From Cerasibacillus quisquiliarum (lineage in GTDB: Bacteria > Bacillota > Bacilli > Bacillales > Amphibacillaceae), in NCBI RefSeq assembly GCF_014202495.1, contig NZ_JACHHA010000003.1:186001-250000 (forward strand): 64,000 bases of DNA. The letters run 5' to 3'. Positions 28,028 through 38,598 of this stretch are shown piece after piece. The notes below the pieces were generated by a model. The model had not been told where the DNA came from, searched no databases, and worked only from the letters and a program-made list of their open reading frames with translations. Within the stretch, counting starts at the first letter, position 1; each line of letters begins with the position of its first letter. Both the position numbers and the translations under genes were made by a program.

Positions 28028-30607
28028 ATGACAAACCATACACCAATGATCAAACAATATTTACAAATAAAAGCAGAGCATAAAGATGCTTTTTTATTTT
28101 TTCGGCTCGGTGATTTTTATGAGTTGTTTTTTGATGATGCTATAAAAGCTGCTCAGGAGTTAGAAATCACTTTAACAAAACGTGACTCAGGTCAAAAAGA
28201 ACCAATCCCAATGTGTGGTGTACCTTATCATTCGGCTGAAAATTACATAAAAATATTAATCGATAAAGGATATAAAGTGGCCATATGTGAGCAAGTAGAG
28301 GACCCTAAAAAAGCGAAAGGAATTGTCAAACGAGAAGTCATTCAAATTATTACACCTGGGACCGTCATGGAAAGTAGCATGCTAGATGAACGTGATAATA
28401 ATTATATTGCGAGTTTATCTCATTTTAATGATGGTTCATTTGTGGTTGCCTATAATGATCTATCTACAGGGGAGAATCGTCTTGCGCTATTAACAAACGG
28501 TTGGGAGCAAGTTATACATGAACTGTATAATCAACCAATAAAAGAAGTTGTCATTGCCTCGACATTACCAGAAACATATCAAAAACAACTTGCTAACCGT
28601 TTACAAGTAACACTTTCTTATGAAGACAATGTCGATTTTAGTGCAGAATATCGTTATTTATGTGAAAACTTAAATGATGAACGGTTAATGCAAGGTTTTA
28701 GTCGTTTATTAAATTATATTCAACATACACAAAAACGCTCGCTCGATCATCTGCAACAAGCGAAAATGATTGAACTAAATCGTTTTTTGTCATTAGATAT
28801 GTATTCTAAACGTAACCTAGAATTAACTGAAACGATTATGCGTAAAGGAAAACGTGGTAGTTTATTATGGGTGCTCGATCAAACTGTGACAGCAATGGGA
28901 GCAAGATTACTAAAGAAATGGATTGAGCGTCCATTAATCAATAAACAACATATTGAAAAGCGTTTAAATATTGTGGAAGGTTTTTTAGAAGGCTTTATCG
29001 AGCGTGATCAGTTACGAGAAGATTTACGGTCTGTTTATGATTTAGAACGGTTAGCCGGTCGGATTGCTTATGGCAATGTCAATGCGCGTGACTTAATCCA
29101 ATTGAAACAGTCACTTCAACAAATTCCAAAAATAAAAGAAACAATGTCTCAATTTAATAAAGGAGAAATTCATCAGCTTAAAGAACGGCTTATTTATCCG
29201 AAACATGTAGTAGATTTGTTGGAAAGGAGTATTAAAGACGATCCCCCTGTTTCAATTAAAGAAGGCTCATTAATTAAAGATGGCTTTAATGATACGCTTG
29301 ATCGTTATCGAGACGCTACACGGAACGGGAAAAAATGGATTGCAGAATTAGAAAAGAGAGAAAAAGAAATAACGAAAATACGATCCTTAAAAATAGGTTA
29401 TAATCGTGTGTTTGGATATTATATAGAAGTAACGAAGCCGAATCTCCATCTGTTACCAAAAGGTAGGTATGAAAGAAAACAGACATTAACGAATGCAGAA
29501 CGATTTATTACACCCGAATTAAAAGAGAAAGAACAATTGATATTAGAAGCAGAAGAGAAAAGCATCGATTTAGAGTACGACTTATTTATCAGTATCCGTG
29601 AAAAGATCAAAGAACATATTCCAGAACTGCAATCATTAGCAGACGCTATTAGTCAGCTAGATGTTTTACAATCGTTTGCAACTGTTAGTGAAGCGAATAA
29701 CTACGTCCGACCTGACTATGATGAACAAGTATTACACATTAAGAATGGGCGGCATCCAGTCGTGGAAAAAGTGATGCAAGACGGCTCGTATGTCCCTAAT
29801 GATATTACATTAGATAATGAGACGAATATATTACTCATTACAGGACCGAATATGTCAGGGAAAAGTACGTATATGCGCCAACTCGCTTTAACAATTATAA
29901 TGGGTCAATTAGGTTGTTTTGTACCTGCTGACAAAGCAAAACTGACTATATTCGATCAAATTTTTACCCGAATTGGTGCAGCGGACGATCTTGTCTCAGG
30001 ACAAAGTACATTTATGGTCGAAATGTTAGAAGCAAATCATGCATTAAAAAACGCAACAGAAAAAAGTTTAATTTTATTAGATGAAATTGGGCGTGGAACA
30101 AGTACGTATGATGGAATGGCCTTAGCACAAGCCATTATTGAATATATTCATGACCATGTACATGCAAAAACATTATTCTCAACCCATTATCATGAATTAA
30201 CAACATTAGAAACAACATTAAACAAGTTAAAAAATATTCATGTTCGTGCGGAAGAATATGAGGGTAAAGTAGTCTTTTTACATCAAGTAAGAGAAGGTGC
30301 TGCTGATAAAAGCTATGGGATTCATGTGGCAAAACTCGCTGAACTACCAGATACATTGATAAAACGGGCAACAGATATATTGAGCGAATTAGAATCACAA
30401 CCTGAAAAAGAAAATATGCATCAAGCCCAAGGTCAGCTATCATTTTTCGAAGATCCAGATCCAGTCGTTAAACAAAAAGACTCAGCATCAATTCATAAAG
30501 AAGAAGCAAAAGTGATCGATGAATTAAAAGAAATAGATTTACTCGACATGACGCCGATCGATGCACTAAATGTACTATATCGCTTACAAAAACGGTTAAA
30601 ATCATAA
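28028..30607 (+). CDS. mutS: DNA mismatch repair protein MutS
   Basis: Recognises mismatches and recruits MutL. Full length at 859 residues. The mismatch-binding domain has [11 protein letters not shown] near residue 25, with the wedge FYE motif. The C-terminal ATPase has Walker [12 protein letters not shown] near residue 615, and [12 protein letters not shown] near 690. A sliding-clamp binding motif QLSFF is near residue 804. The ATG follows a TTGGAGG ribosome site. It is separated from mutL by only 32 bp. Confidence 0.97.
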   Translation: MTNHTPMIKQYLQIKAEHKDAFLFFRLGDFYELFFDDAIKAAQELEITLTKRDSGQKEPIPMCGVPYHSAENYIKILIDKGYKVAICEQVEDPKKAKGIVKREVIQIITPGTVMESSMLDERDNNYIASLSHFNDGSFVVAYNDLSTGENRLALLTNGWEQVIHELYNQPIKEVVIASTLPETYQKQLANRLQVTLSYEDNVDFSAEYRYLCENLNDERLMQGFSRLLNYIQHTQKRSLDHLQQAKMIELNRFLSLDMYSKRNLELTETIMRKGKRGSLLWVLDQTVTAMGARLLKKWIERPLINKQHIEKRLNIVEGFLEGFIERDQLREDLRSVYDLERLAGRIAYGNVNARDLIQLKQSLQQIPKIKETMSQFNKGEIHQLKERLIYPKHVVDLLERSIKDDPPVSIKEGSLIKDGFNDTLDRYRDATRNGKKWIAELEKREKEITKIRSLKIGYNRVFGYYIEVTKPNLHLLPKGRYERKQTLTNAERFITPELKEKEQLILEAEEKSIDLEYDLFISIREKIKEHIPELQSLADAISQLDVLQSFATVSEANNYVRPDYDEQVLHIKNGRHPVVEKVMQDGSYVPNDITLDNETNILLITGPNMSGKSTYMRQLALTIIMGQLGCFVPADKAKLTIFDQIFTRIGAADDLVSGQSTFMVEMLEANHALKNATEKSLILLDEIGRGTSTYDGMALAQAIIEYIHDHVHAKTLFSTHYHELTTLETTLNKLKNIHVRAEEYEGKVVFLHQVREGAADKSYGIHVAKLAELPDTLIKRATDILSELESQPEKENMHQAQGQLSFFEDPDPVVKQKDSASIHKEEAKVIDELKEIDLLDMTPIDALNVLYRLQKRLKS

Positions 30608-30639
30608 TAAAATTTAACTTAAGTAAAGGAGGTGCATCA

Positions 30640-32469
30640 ATGGCAATTATTCAAATGCCAGAATCATTAGCAAATATGATTGCCGCTGGTGAAGTTGTTG
30701 AACGCCCTGCATCAGTTGTGAAAGAATTAGTAGAGAATAGCATTGACGCAAATAGTTCATGGATTAAAGTCGAACTAAAAGAAGCGGGTATTCAGGAGAT
30801 AAAAGTTACAGATAATGGTGATGGTATTTCTGATACAGATTGTGAAAAGGCGTTTCTACGCCATGCAACGAGTAAAATAAAAGATGAAAATGATTTATTC
30901 CGTGTTCATACACTAGGTTTTCGTGGTGAAGCTCTAGCTAGTATCGCTTCGGTTAGCCGGCTAACACTTAAAACATCAACCGGTGATAAAGCGAGTACAT
31001 ACCTAGTATTAGAAGGTGGGCAAATAAAAGAGAAAAATATTAGTGATGCTAGAAAAGGTACAGAAATAACAGTGAAAGACTTATTTTTCAACACGCCTGC
31101 TCGCTTGAAATATTTAAAGACGCTTCATACAGAATTAGGTCATGTAACAGACGTTATGAATCGACTTGCTTTTTCACACCCAGATATTCGTTTTGATGTC
31201 ACACATAATGGAAAACAATTATTCCAAACATCTGGTTCAGGGGATTTATTACAAGTTATACGTGATGTGTACGGCATGAATGTAGCAAAAAGCATGTTAC
31301 CAATTAAAAAGGAGACACTGGACTTTTATATCACAGGCTATATCGGCAAGCCCGAGATAACCCGTTCAAATAGAAACTTTATGACGATTATTGTAAATGG
31401 TCGTTATATCAAAAACTATTTACTCACTCAATCTATTATTCGAGCTTATGATACACTACTTATGATTGGACGTTTTCCTATTGCAGTTATTTCAATAGAG
31501 ATGGATCCGTATCTCGTTGATTTTAATGTTCATCCTGCGAAGCTAGAGGCAAGGTTTAGTAAAGAGAAAGACTTAATGATTGCGATTGAAAAAGTTATAA
31601 GAGAACAATTTCAAAAAGAAACATTAATTCCTACTATACGGTCAAAACCGACTAAAACCCAATCAATCCAATACAAAATGGATTTTCCAGTTAACGAAAG
31701 CAAACAAATTCCTCTTATTCAGGAATCTAAGCAACCGACAATTGACCTTGTTAAACATCATGAAGTTAATAAGAAAGAACAAGCAGCGAAAGAGAAAGAA
31801 AAGCCAACAAACGATATAGCTACTAATGAATTACCTACTCGTTTGAATGCAAATACCATGACTGAAAATGTAGAACAACAAAAACACCGGGTACCATCTA
31901 TGTATCCAATCGGCCAATTACATGGGACATATATTTTGGCACAAAACGAGACAGGTCTATATATGATAGATCAGCATGCTGCCCAAGAGCGTATCAAGTT
32001 TGAATATTATAAGAAAAAACTAAGTCAACCTGATTCAATGGTTCAAGAGCTGTTATTACCACTAACATTTGAGTTTTCCAAACAAGAGGCTATTTTTATT
32101 AAAACATATCAGGAAAAACTACAGGAAATAGGACTGTTTTTCGAACCGTTTGGTGAGCAAACTTTCGTTATTCGGTCTTATCCAAGTTGGTTTCCAGAAG
32201 GATATGCAGAGCAGGTGATTCGTGAGATTGTGGACCAAGTGATTGAACAAGGAAAGGTTGATATAGCATCACTTCGCCAAGACATGGCAGCTTTGATGTC
32301 ATGTAAACGATCAATTAAGGCAAACCATTATTTAAATCAAGATGAAATGTTTCAGTTATTAGAAGATTTAAGAAGTACGACAGATCCATTTACATGCCCA
32401 CATGGTCGTCCGATTATCATCCATTTTACGACTTATGAAATTGAAAAAATGTTTAAACGTATACAATAA
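30640..32469 (+). CDS. mutL: DNA mismatch repair endonuclease MutL
   Basis: GHKL ATPase and latent nicking enzyme of mismatch repair, 609 residues. The N-terminal ATPase motifs are ELVENSIDAN, DNGDGI and GFRGEALASI. The endonuclease metal motif DQHAAQERIKFE is in the C-terminal domain, together with CKRSIKANH and CPHGRP, so this is the nicking type found in methyl-independent systems. The central linker (about residues 335-420) is Lys/Glu/Gln-rich and poorly conserved. The ATG follows AAAGGAGGTG. Confidence 0.97.
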   Translation: MAIIQMPESLANMIAAGEVVERPASVVKELVENSIDANSSWIKVELKEAGIQEIKVTDNGDGISDTDCEKAFLRHATSKIKDENDLFRVHTLGFRGEALASIASVSRLTLKTSTGDKASTYLVLEGGQIKEKNISDARKGTEITVKDLFFNTPARLKYLKTLHTELGHVTDVMNRLAFSHPDIRFDVTHNGKQLFQTSGSGDLLQVIRDVYGMNVAKSMLPIKKETLDFYITGYIGKPEITRSNRNFMTIIVNGRYIKNYLLTQSIIRAYDTLLMIGRFPIAVISIEMDPYLVDFNVHPAKLEARFSKEKDLMIAIEKVIREQFQKETLIPTIRSKPTKTQSIQYKMDFPVNESKQIPLIQESKQPTIDLVKHHEVNKKEQAAKEKEKPTNDIATNELPTRLNANTMTENVEQQKHRVPSMYPIGQLHGTYILAQNETGLYMIDQHAAQERIKFEYYKKKLSQPDSMVQELLLPLTFEFSKQEAIFIKTYQEKLQEIGLFFEPFGEQTFVIRSYPSWFPEGYAEQVIREIVDQVIEQGKVDIASLRQDMAALMSCKRSIKANHYLNQDEMFQLLEDLRSTTDPFTCPHGRPIIIHFTTYEIEKMFKRIQ

Positions 32470-32526
32470 TGTATAATCATGTATGAATCGGTTCAAACTA
32501 TGTTCATAGTAGGAGGCGATTCATAG

Positions 32527-32976
32527 ATGGATAATCAAAAATTAATTCATTATCTTAATCAATTACTTTCTAATCAGTTTGTTATGTATGTCAAATTACA
32601 CCGATATCATTGGTACATACAAGGAAGTCACTTTTTCCAATTACATGATTTATTTGAAGAAATGTATGAACAGTTTGCTAAACAGCTTGATGAAACAGCT
32701 GAACGCATATTAATGATTAACGGTAAACCTTTGGCAACGATGGCGTCATACATTAAAGAAGCATCACTTGTTGAAGCATCAGCTGATGATAAAGAGAAAG
32801 AAATACTGATGCAACTACAGGACGATCTCAATCAGTTAATAACAGAAATTCATGATCTCGGATTACGAGCAGCGCATGATAATCGAGATGAAGTGACGAT
32901 TGATATGTTAATCGGTTTCCAACAGTATTATGAAAAGATGCTATGGATGTCAAAAGCTTACTTACATCAGTTATGA
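32527..32976 (+). CDS. Dps/ferritin-like DNA-protection protein
   Basis: A 149-residue four-helix protein of the Dps family, which forms dodecamers that oxidise and store iron and protect DNA. The intersubunit ferroxidase ligands can be aligned: H28 (HRYHW), H40, E44, D55 and E59, the same spacing as Listeria Dps, with Glu in place of one Asp. The ATG follows TAGGAGGCGAT. It lies between mutL and miaA, where B. subtilis has other genes (ymaF area), so it is an insertion relative to that template. Whether it binds DNA or is an Mrg/Dps mini-ferritin only cannot be told. Confidence 0.9.
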   Translation: MDNQKLIHYLNQLLSNQFVMYVKLHRYHWYIQGSHFFQLHDLFEEMYEQFAKQLDETAERILMINGKPLATMASYIKEASLVEASADDKEKEILMQLQDDLNQLITEIHDLGLRAAHDNRDEVTIDMLIGFQQYYEKMLWMSKAYLHQL

Positions 32977-33002
32977 GGAATTACAATATTAGGGGAATAA
33001 AT

Positions 33003-33941
33003 ATGAAGCCTAAAATCGTCGTTATCGTCGGTCCTACAGCTGTAGGAAAAACAAAATTAAGTATCGAAATAGCTCGAGCCTTTAACGGAGAAATCATCAG
33101 TGGCGATTCTATGCAAGTTTATCGGGGAATGGACATTGGAACAGCCAAAATATCAAAAGAAGAAATGGCTGGCATTCCACATTATATGCTAGATATAAAA
33201 GAACCTGATGAAGCATTTTCAGTCGCAGATTTTAAGCAATATGTTCATTCATATATCACTCACATCGATTCCAAGTCAAAGTTACCGATCTTGGTCGGTG
33301 GGAGTGGTTTATATATTCAAGCAATTCTATATGATTATCAATTTACAAATCATAAACGAAATATGGCTTATACAAAGAAATTAGAAGAGCAAATTAAACA
33401 GGAAGGCATTACTAAAATCTATGAACAATTAAAAAACATCGATCCAGAACAAGCTAAAAAAATTCATCCGAATAATCATCGACGTGTTATTCGTGCATTA
33501 GAAGTATATCATCAAACAGGTAAAACTATGAGTCAATTAATAGAAGAGCAAGAACAGAAAACATCTCCTTATGATCCTATAATAATAGGTTTGGAAATGG
33601 AACGTGAACTTTTATACGAACGAATCAACAAACGTGTTGATCAGATGTTAGAAGATGGATTATTAGACGAAGTTTATTCACTTTATAAAAATGGCTATGA
33701 AAATACTCAAGCGATGCGTGCCATTGGCTATAAAGAATTTATTCCTTATTTTAAAAATGAATATGATTATAAACGTGCTGTAGAACTCTTAAAAAGAAAC
33801 TCAAGACGCTATGCTAAACGCCAGTTTACATGGTTTAAAAATAAAATGAAAGTGAATTGGTATCATATTCATCCAGAAAAGTTTGATGAACAACTTCAAA
33901 TCATTTTAGAAGATTTAGCAGGAATATTAAAAGATAAGTAG
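33003..33941 (+). CDS. miaA: tRNA dimethylallyltransferase MiaA
   Basis: Transfers the dimethylallyl group to A37 of tRNAs reading U-starting codons; MiaB then methylthiolates it. It is 312 residues long. The P-loop [11 protein letters not shown] is at residues 10-20 and [16 protein letters not shown] follows. The start at 33003 follows TAGGGGAA and is the conserved N-terminus; earlier in-frame codons lie inside the dps gene. It precedes hfq by 38 bp, the classical miaA-hfq pair. Confidence 0.96.
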   Translation: MKPKIVVIVGPTAVGKTKLSIEIARAFNGEIISGDSMQVYRGMDIGTAKISKEEMAGIPHYMLDIKEPDEAFSVADFKQYVHSYITHIDSKSKLPILVGGSGLYIQAILYDYQFTNHKRNMAYTKKLEEQIKQEGITKIYEQLKNIDPEQAKKIHPNNHRRVIRALEVYHQTGKTMSQLIEEQEQKTSPYDPIIIGLEMERELLYERINKRVDQMLEDGLLDEVYSLYKNGYENTQAMRAIGYKEFIPYFKNEYDYKRAVELLKRNSRRYAKRQFTWFKNKMKVNWYHIHPEKFDEQLQIILEDLAGILKDK

Positions 33942-33979
33942 AATTAATTATATATAGAGAAAAAGAGGAGGAAAATATT

Positions 33980-34198
33980 ATGGCACAGACTGGTAATATT
34001 CAAGACCATTATCTAAACACGTTAAGAAAGGAACATGTACTCGTAACTGTATTTTTAACCAATGGCTTTCAATTGAGAGGCGTCATCAAAGCTTTTGATA
34101 ATTTTACAATTTTACTAGAAACTGAAGGTAAACAACAACTTATTTTCAAACATGCGATATCTACTTTTGCACCCATTAAAAATATTTCCATAGATTAA
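33980..34198 (+). CDS. hfq: RNA-binding protein Hfq
   Basis: A 72-residue Sm-like RNA chaperone. The Sm1 region ([20 protein letters not shown]) and Sm2 ([12 protein letters not shown], the usual YKHAIST motif with F for Y) are visible. The C-terminal tail is minimal, as in other Gram-positive Hfq. A strong ribosome site (GAGGAGGAAA) and a terminator directly after it frame the gene. Confidence 0.96.
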   Translation: MAQTGNIQDHYLNTLRKEHVLVTVFLTNGFQLRGVIKAFDNFTILLETEGKQQLIFKHAISTFAPIKNISID

Positions 34199-34204
34199 TG
34201 ATTA

Positions 34205-34230
34205 AGTGAACACGTCTGTGTTCACTTTTT
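34205..34230 (+). terminator. Terminator after hfq
   Basis: AGTGAACAC pairs with GTGTTCACT around GTCT, followed by TTTT. Confidence 0.9.
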
Positions 34231-34304
34231 ACTTTAAACAATAATGGGCGATTGTCACCCTTTTTCGCATCTAACGTATAATGTTGGTGACTAGGGGTGA
34301 TGAT

Positions 34305-35240
34305 GTGACTACAAGAGTAACAAATAACAAAATTGGTCAAATTAATATCGTACTTGATCCACATAATAGCAGAGGGTTAACAAAAAATAATCATCGCTAT
34401 AATGGGAAAAATCCATTTTCAAAAATTGAAACAGCTTTTAATTCTGTTATCGGCATGAGTCAACTAAAGAAAAGGATTAAAGAAATATATGCAACAATCG
34501 TTATTAATCAACGGCGCTACGAATCAGGACTTCAATCAAAGAAGCAAGTTTTGCATATGTTATTTAAAGGTAATCCAGGAACAGGAAAGACAACTGTAGC
34601 TAGAAAACTAGCTACATTATTTAAAGAAATGAACCTTTTATCGAAAGGTCATTTAATTGAAGTAGAAAGAGCAGATTTAGTCGGTGAATATATCGGGCAG
34701 ACCGCTCAAAAGACAAGAAAATTAATCCAACAAGCATTAGGCGGTATATTATTTATTGATGAGGCCTATGCATTAGCTCGTGGTGGAGAGAAGGATTTTG
34801 GTAAAGAAGCCATCGACACATTAGTAAAACAAATGGAAGATTATCAACATGACTTCGTTCTCATCCTTGCAGGGTATCCAAACGAAATGGACCATTTTTT
34901 ATTACAAAATCCTGGCTTACAATCAAGATTTCCGTTTATACTTAATTTTCCAAACTATACAGCTCATGAATTATTAGGGATTGCCAAACAAATGATTGAA
35001 GATAGAGAATATAAATTAACCAAAGAGGCAGAGTGGAAACTGCATATGTATTTAACAGATCAATTAAAAAAAGATAAAGCAAATTTTTCAAACGGAAGAT
35101 TAGTACGTAATCTGATAGAAGATGCCATTAGGAATCAGGCGTTAAGGTTAATTTATCAGGCGAATTGTTCATTTGATCAACTCATTACAATTGAAGCAGA
35201 AGATATATTATTTGATAAAAACCGTGATACTTCTTTGTAG
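34305..35240 (+). CDS. spoVK: Stage V sporulation protein K (AAA ATPase)
   Basis: CbbX/SpoVK-family AAA ATPase needed for spore maturation in B. subtilis. Walker A GNPGTGKTTVA is at residues 89-99, Walker B GGILFIDEAYALARGG near 145-160, and sensor region LILAGYPNEMDHF near 190. The start is GTG at 34305, about 6 bases after AGGGGTGAT; an in-frame ATG at 34281 lies before that site and is rejected. The 311 residues agree with the family. The N-terminal 40 residues (NKIGQINIVLD) match the known short leader. Confidence 0.92.
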   Translation: MTTRVTNNKIGQINIVLDPHNSRGLTKNNHRYNGKNPFSKIETAFNSVIGMSQLKKRIKEIYATIVINQRRYESGLQSKKQVLHMLFKGNPGTGKTTVARKLATLFKEMNLLSKGHLIEVERADLVGEYIGQTAQKTRKLIQQALGGILFIDEAYALARGGEKDFGKEAIDTLVKQMEDYQHDFVLILAGYPNEMDHFLLQNPGLQSRFPFILNFPNYTAHELLGIAKQMIEDREYKLTKEAEWKLHMYLTDQLKKDKANFSNGRLVRNLIEDAIRNQALRLIYQANCSFDQLITIEAEDILFDKNRDTSL

Positions 35241-35302
35241 ATTCTTTCAATCTTTGCTATGATATCATCAGTTTAATGGATATAGAAAGAAGAGGTTAAG
35301 AT

Positions 35303-36547
35303 ATGACCAAAGAGAAAGTAATTATTATTGCAGTTAAACAACAAGAACAGCCATTAGAGCAATTTAATTCATCCTTAGAAGAATTGGTTTCACTTACTGA
35401 TACGGCTGGTGGGGTCGTTAAGCAAGTGATGACACAAAATCGAAATCATATACATCCAGCCTTTTATATTGGAACGGGAAAAATTCAAGAAATTAAGCGT
35501 GAAATTGAAGCACATGAAATTGATCTTGTTATTTCGAATGATGAGCTTTCTCCCGGTCAATTACGTAATTTAGAAGGTCATTTTAATGTTCGGGTAATTG
35601 ATCGCAGTCAGTTAATACTTGATATTTTTGCTAGTCGTGCGAAAACGAAGGAAGGTAAATTACAAGTTGAATTAGCTCAGCTTGAGTATAATTTACCCCG
35701 TTTACGTGGAAGAGGAATTCAACTGTCGCGACTAGGTGGGGGGATAGGCACAAGGGGCCCAGGAGAAACAAAGCTAGAAACAGACCAACGTTATATTCGA
35801 CAACGTATTCACGATATAAAGAGGCGTTTAACACTTGCGGATAAACAACGTCATCTCTATCGTCAGCGAAGAAAAAGAAATGATGTATTTCAAATAGCGA
35901 TTGTAGGATATACGAATGCTGGAAAATCGACGCTGTTTAATCAATTAACAGATAGTGCTTCTTTACAGGAAGATAAACTATTTGCCACTTTAGATCCTCT
36001 TACTCGGCAAATTAGATTGCCATCGGGTATGAACGCATTAGTGACGGATACGGTTGGCTTTATTCAGGATTTACCTACTACTTTAATTGCAGCATTCCAG
36101 TCTACATTGGAGGAAGTTACGGAAGCTGACTTTATTTTACACGTTATCGATGGATCACATCCTAATATGGAACAACATCAAGATACTGTTCACCTACATT
36201 TGAAAAAGTTAGGTGCTGAACAGATCCCAGTATTAACTGTTTACAATAAAAAAGATAAATTCACAGAAGATTTGATACCGATGGCACAGCCTGCCATTAT
36301 AATTAGTGCATATGAATCAGAAGATCTAAAGAATTTATTGTTAAAAATAGAAGCTGTCTTGAAACAAATTTGGGAACCATTTACAATAGCATTAGAACCT
36401 GATCAAGGTTCGTTATTAAATCGGATTTTACATGAAACGATCGTTGTGGAGAAACAATTTAACGAACAGAGTAACGAATATATTCTATCTGGCTATATGC
36501 GTGAAGATTCTCCACTAAATAGAATCAAAGGAGATACGAAAACATGA
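35303..36547 (+). CDS. hflX: GTPase HflX
   Basis: Ribosome-associated GTPase that splits stalled or stressed ribosomes, 414 residues (YnbA in B. subtilis). The N-terminal HflX domain includes FYIGTGKIQEI and ELSPGQLRNLE. The Gly-rich LGGGIGTRGPGETKLETD motif is near residues 148-165. The G domain has G1 GYTNAGKSTLFN near 205, DTVGFIQDLP and NKKD. The stop overlaps the ynbB start by ATGA, indicating an operon. Confidence 0.94.
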   Translation: MTKEKVIIIAVKQQEQPLEQFNSSLEELVSLTDTAGGVVKQVMTQNRNHIHPAFYIGTGKIQEIKREIEAHEIDLVISNDELSPGQLRNLEGHFNVRVIDRSQLILDIFASRAKTKEGKLQVELAQLEYNLPRLRGRGIQLSRLGGGIGTRGPGETKLETDQRYIRQRIHDIKRRLTLADKQRHLYRQRRKRNDVFQIAIVGYTNAGKSTLFNQLTDSASLQEDKLFATLDPLTRQIRLPSGMNALVTDTVGFIQDLPTTLIAAFQSTLEEVTEADFILHVIDGSHPNMEQHQDTVHLHLKKLGAEQIPVLTVYNKKDKFTEDLIPMAQPAIIISAYESEDLKNLLLKIEAVLKQIWEPFTIALEPDQGSLLNRILHETIVVEKQFNEQSNEYILSGYMREDSPLNRIKGDTKT

Positions 36548-37794
36548 TAGAAACAATAGTAGCCCAAGCAGAAAAAGATATTCAAGAAAAACATCATGAA
36601 ATAAATGAAATTGTTGAATATAATCAAAGACGCGTCTTAGAAGCCTTTCGCAATAATAGAGTGAGTGACAGTCATTTTCAATCGACAAGCGGCTATGGTT
36701 ATAATGATATGGGGCGTGAAGTTCTAGATCAAGTATATGCCGATGTATTTGGTGCAGAAAGTGCTATCGTAAGACCACATTTCGTATCGGGTACACATGC
36801 GATATCAACAGCGCTTTTCGGTGTATTACGTCCAGGTGATGAATTATTATATATTACTGGCAAACCATATGATACGTTAGAAGGTGTTATCGGAACATCG
36901 ACCGAACACTTTTCAGGTTCATTAAAAGAGTTTGGCATCCATTATAATGAAGTTCCGTTAAAAGCTGATGGAACGATTGATTATGAAGGTATTAAGCAAG
37001 CAATCCATGATCGAACACGTGTCATTGGTATTCAACGCTCTAAAGGATATGATAATCGCCCTTCTTTCTTAGTGAAAGAAATTGAAGAAATGACTCGGTT
37101 TGTTAAAGAAATTAATCCTGAGCTTATCGTCTTTGTTGATAATTGTTATGGTGAGTTTGCGGAAAAACTTGAGCCAACTCATGTGGGAGTTGATTTAATG
37201 GCCGGATCATTAATTAAAAATCCTGGTGGTGGTATTGTACGTTCTGGAGGTTATATTGTAGGAAAAGAAAAATGGGTCGAACAATGTGCTAATCGCTTAA
37301 CAGCTCCTGGTTTAGGTGACGAGATGGGAGCGACTTTTAATATGCTTCAAGAAATGTTTCAAGGGTTCTTTTTAGCCCCACATGTTGTTGGGGAAGCGTT
37401 AAAAGGAGCTGTGTTTACATCTCGCTTTCTCGAGCTTATGGGATTTGAAACAACACCTAATTTTAAAGCACAACGTACAGACTTAATCCAATCTGTCACT
37501 TTTGATACAAGTGAACAAATGATTGCTTTTTGTCAAATGATCCAAAAAAATTCACCTGTTGATGCCTATGTCTTACCTGTGCCAAGTGAAATGCCTGGAT
37601 ATGATGATGAAGTCATCATGGCTGCTGGTACATTTATTCAAGGTTCAAGTATTGAATTGTCAGCTGATGGTCCTGTCCGTCCACCTTATACAGCTTATGT
37701 TCAAGGAGGACTTACTTACCATCATGTTAAAATTGCCATTATTGACGCAGTAAAACATATGCTTGAGAAAGGCTATGTCAATCCATTTAATTAG
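36544..37794 (+). CDS. ynbB: PLP-dependent YnbB-family protein (methionine gamma-lyase / aluminium-resistance family)
   Basis: A 416-residue fold-type I PLP enzyme of the Alum_res family. Visible blocks are RPHFVSGTHAISTALFGVLR in the cofactor region, VFVDNCYGEF with the PLP-binding Asp, and the probable Schiff-base lysine in GSLIKNPGGGI. The reaction is unproven in Bacillus; the family name is historic. It is coupled to hflX by ATGA. In B. subtilis glnR-glnA follow ynbB; here a bidirectional terminator and lexA follow directly. Confidence 0.88.
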   Translation: MIETIVAQAEKDIQEKHHEINEIVEYNQRRVLEAFRNNRVSDSHFQSTSGYGYNDMGREVLDQVYADVFGAESAIVRPHFVSGTHAISTALFGVLRPGDELLYITGKPYDTLEGVIGTSTEHFSGSLKEFGIHYNEVPLKADGTIDYEGIKQAIHDRTRVIGIQRSKGYDNRPSFLVKEIEEMTRFVKEINPELIVFVDNCYGEFAEKLEPTHVGVDLMAGSLIKNPGGGIVRSGGYIVGKEKWVEQCANRLTAPGLGDEMGATFNMLQEMFQGFFLAPHVVGEALKGAVFTSRFLELMGFETTPNFKAQRTDLIQSVTFDTSEQMIAFCQMIQKNSPVDAYVLPVPSEMPGYDDEVIMAAGTFIQGSSIELSADGPVRPPYTAYVQGGLTYHHVKIAIIDAVKHMLEKGYVNPFN

Positions 37795-37827
37795 AAATCC
37801 GCCCTACGATGAAGGGCGGATTTTTTA
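37795..37827. terminator. Bidirectional terminator between ynbB and lexA
   Basis: 11-bp stem AAATCCGCCCT / AGGGCGGATTT (37795-37805, 37813-37823) with T runs in both directions, between convergent genes. Confidence 0.9.
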
Positions 37828-38448
37828 TTGGATTTGTCGATACAGCCCGATGACTTTTCCTAAAATAGATACATTTTCAAAAATAAGTGGTTTCATGGAG
37901 GCATTTTCAGGTTGTAGACGAATATGATCTTTTTCTTTATAGAATCGTTTGACAGTAGCTTCATGATCTTCGGTCATAGCCACGACAATTTCACCGTTTT
38001 CAGCAGTGTTTTGTTGTTTCACAATCACATGGTCCCCATCCAAAATACCTGCCTCAATCATACTATCACCATCAATAATCAATATAAATAATTGATCATC
38101 TGGACTTGCAGCAGAATTCGGAACAGGTACAAACTCCTCAACATTTTCGATAGCTGTAATCGGTAATCCAGCCGTTACTTTACCAATAACTGGTGCATAA
38201 CGAGCTTTGTCTTTTGGAATTTGATTATCCGCTGATTGATCTAATATCTCTATAGCACGTGGCTTAGTTGGATCTCTACGAATATAGCCTTTTTTTTCTA
38301 AACGTGAAAGATGACCGTGAACAGTTGAACTTGAAGCAAGACCTACAGCCTTAGCAATTTCCCGTACAGAAGGTGGGTATCCCTTTGTTTGTACTTCGCT
38401 TTTAATAAAATTTAAAATAGCGGATTGTCTCTTTGACATTTTAGTCAT
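37825..38448 (-). CDS. lexA: SOS repressor LexA
   Basis: Represses DNA-damage genes until RecA filaments trigger its self-cleavage. The 207 residues include an N-terminal winged helix domain ([20 protein letters not shown]). The cleavage site A93-G94 is in KVTAGLP. The Ser-Lys dyad is S129 in DGDSMIEAG and K167 in ATVKRFYK. Start ATG at 38448 is preceded by GAGGTGG. It is divergent from the small peptide gene at 38599, with three LexA-like boxes in between, so it likely controls itself and its neighbours. Confidence 0.97.
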   Translation of the reverse strand: MTKMSKRQSAILNFIKSEVQTKGYPPSVREIAKAVGLASSSTVHGHLSRLEKKGYIRRDPTKPRAIEILDQSADNQIPKDKARYAPVIGKVTAGLPITAIENVEEFVPVPNSAASPDDQLFILIIDGDSMIEAGILDGDHVIVKQQNTAENGEIVVAMTEDHEATVKRFYKEKDHIRLQPENASMKPLIFENVSILGKVIGLYRQIQ

Positions 38449-38508
38449 TATCTATCCACCTCACTCATATAGATTTATCAATAGTCTATCATTTTATAAG
38501 TATGAAAG

Positions 38509-38522
38509 CAAACATTCGTTCT
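38509..38522. promoter_or_regulatory. LexA-like box 1 (nearest lexA)
   Basis: CAAAC-ATTC-GTTCT matches CGAAC-N4-GTTCG at 8 of 10 positions. It is positioned to overlap the -35 area of a lexA promoter on the minus strand (TTGCTT, 17-bp spacer, TAGACT). Confidence 0.7.
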
Positions 38523-38530
38523 AAAATCTA

Positions 38531-38558
38531 TTGACAGGAACGATTGTTCTGGTATAAT
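38531..38558 (+). promoter_or_regulatory. Promoter of the small SOS peptide gene with LexA-like box 2 inside the spacer
   Basis: Perfect TTGACA (38531-38536), 16-bp spacer and perfect TATAAT (38553-38558). GGAAC-GATT-GTTCT (38537-38550, 8 of 10) fills the spacer, so bound LexA would exclude RNA polymerase. Confidence 0.82.
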
Positions 38559-38564
38559 CATAAT

Positions 38565-38578
38565 GGAACATAAGTTCT
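38565..38578. promoter_or_regulatory. LexA-like box 3 (over the start of the peptide transcript)
   Basis: GGAAC-ATAA-GTTCT, 8 of 10 to the consensus, located at the expected transcription start and 20 bp before the start codon at 38599. Confidence 0.72.
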
Positions 38579-38598
38579 TATGAGAAGGAGTGAGAAAT

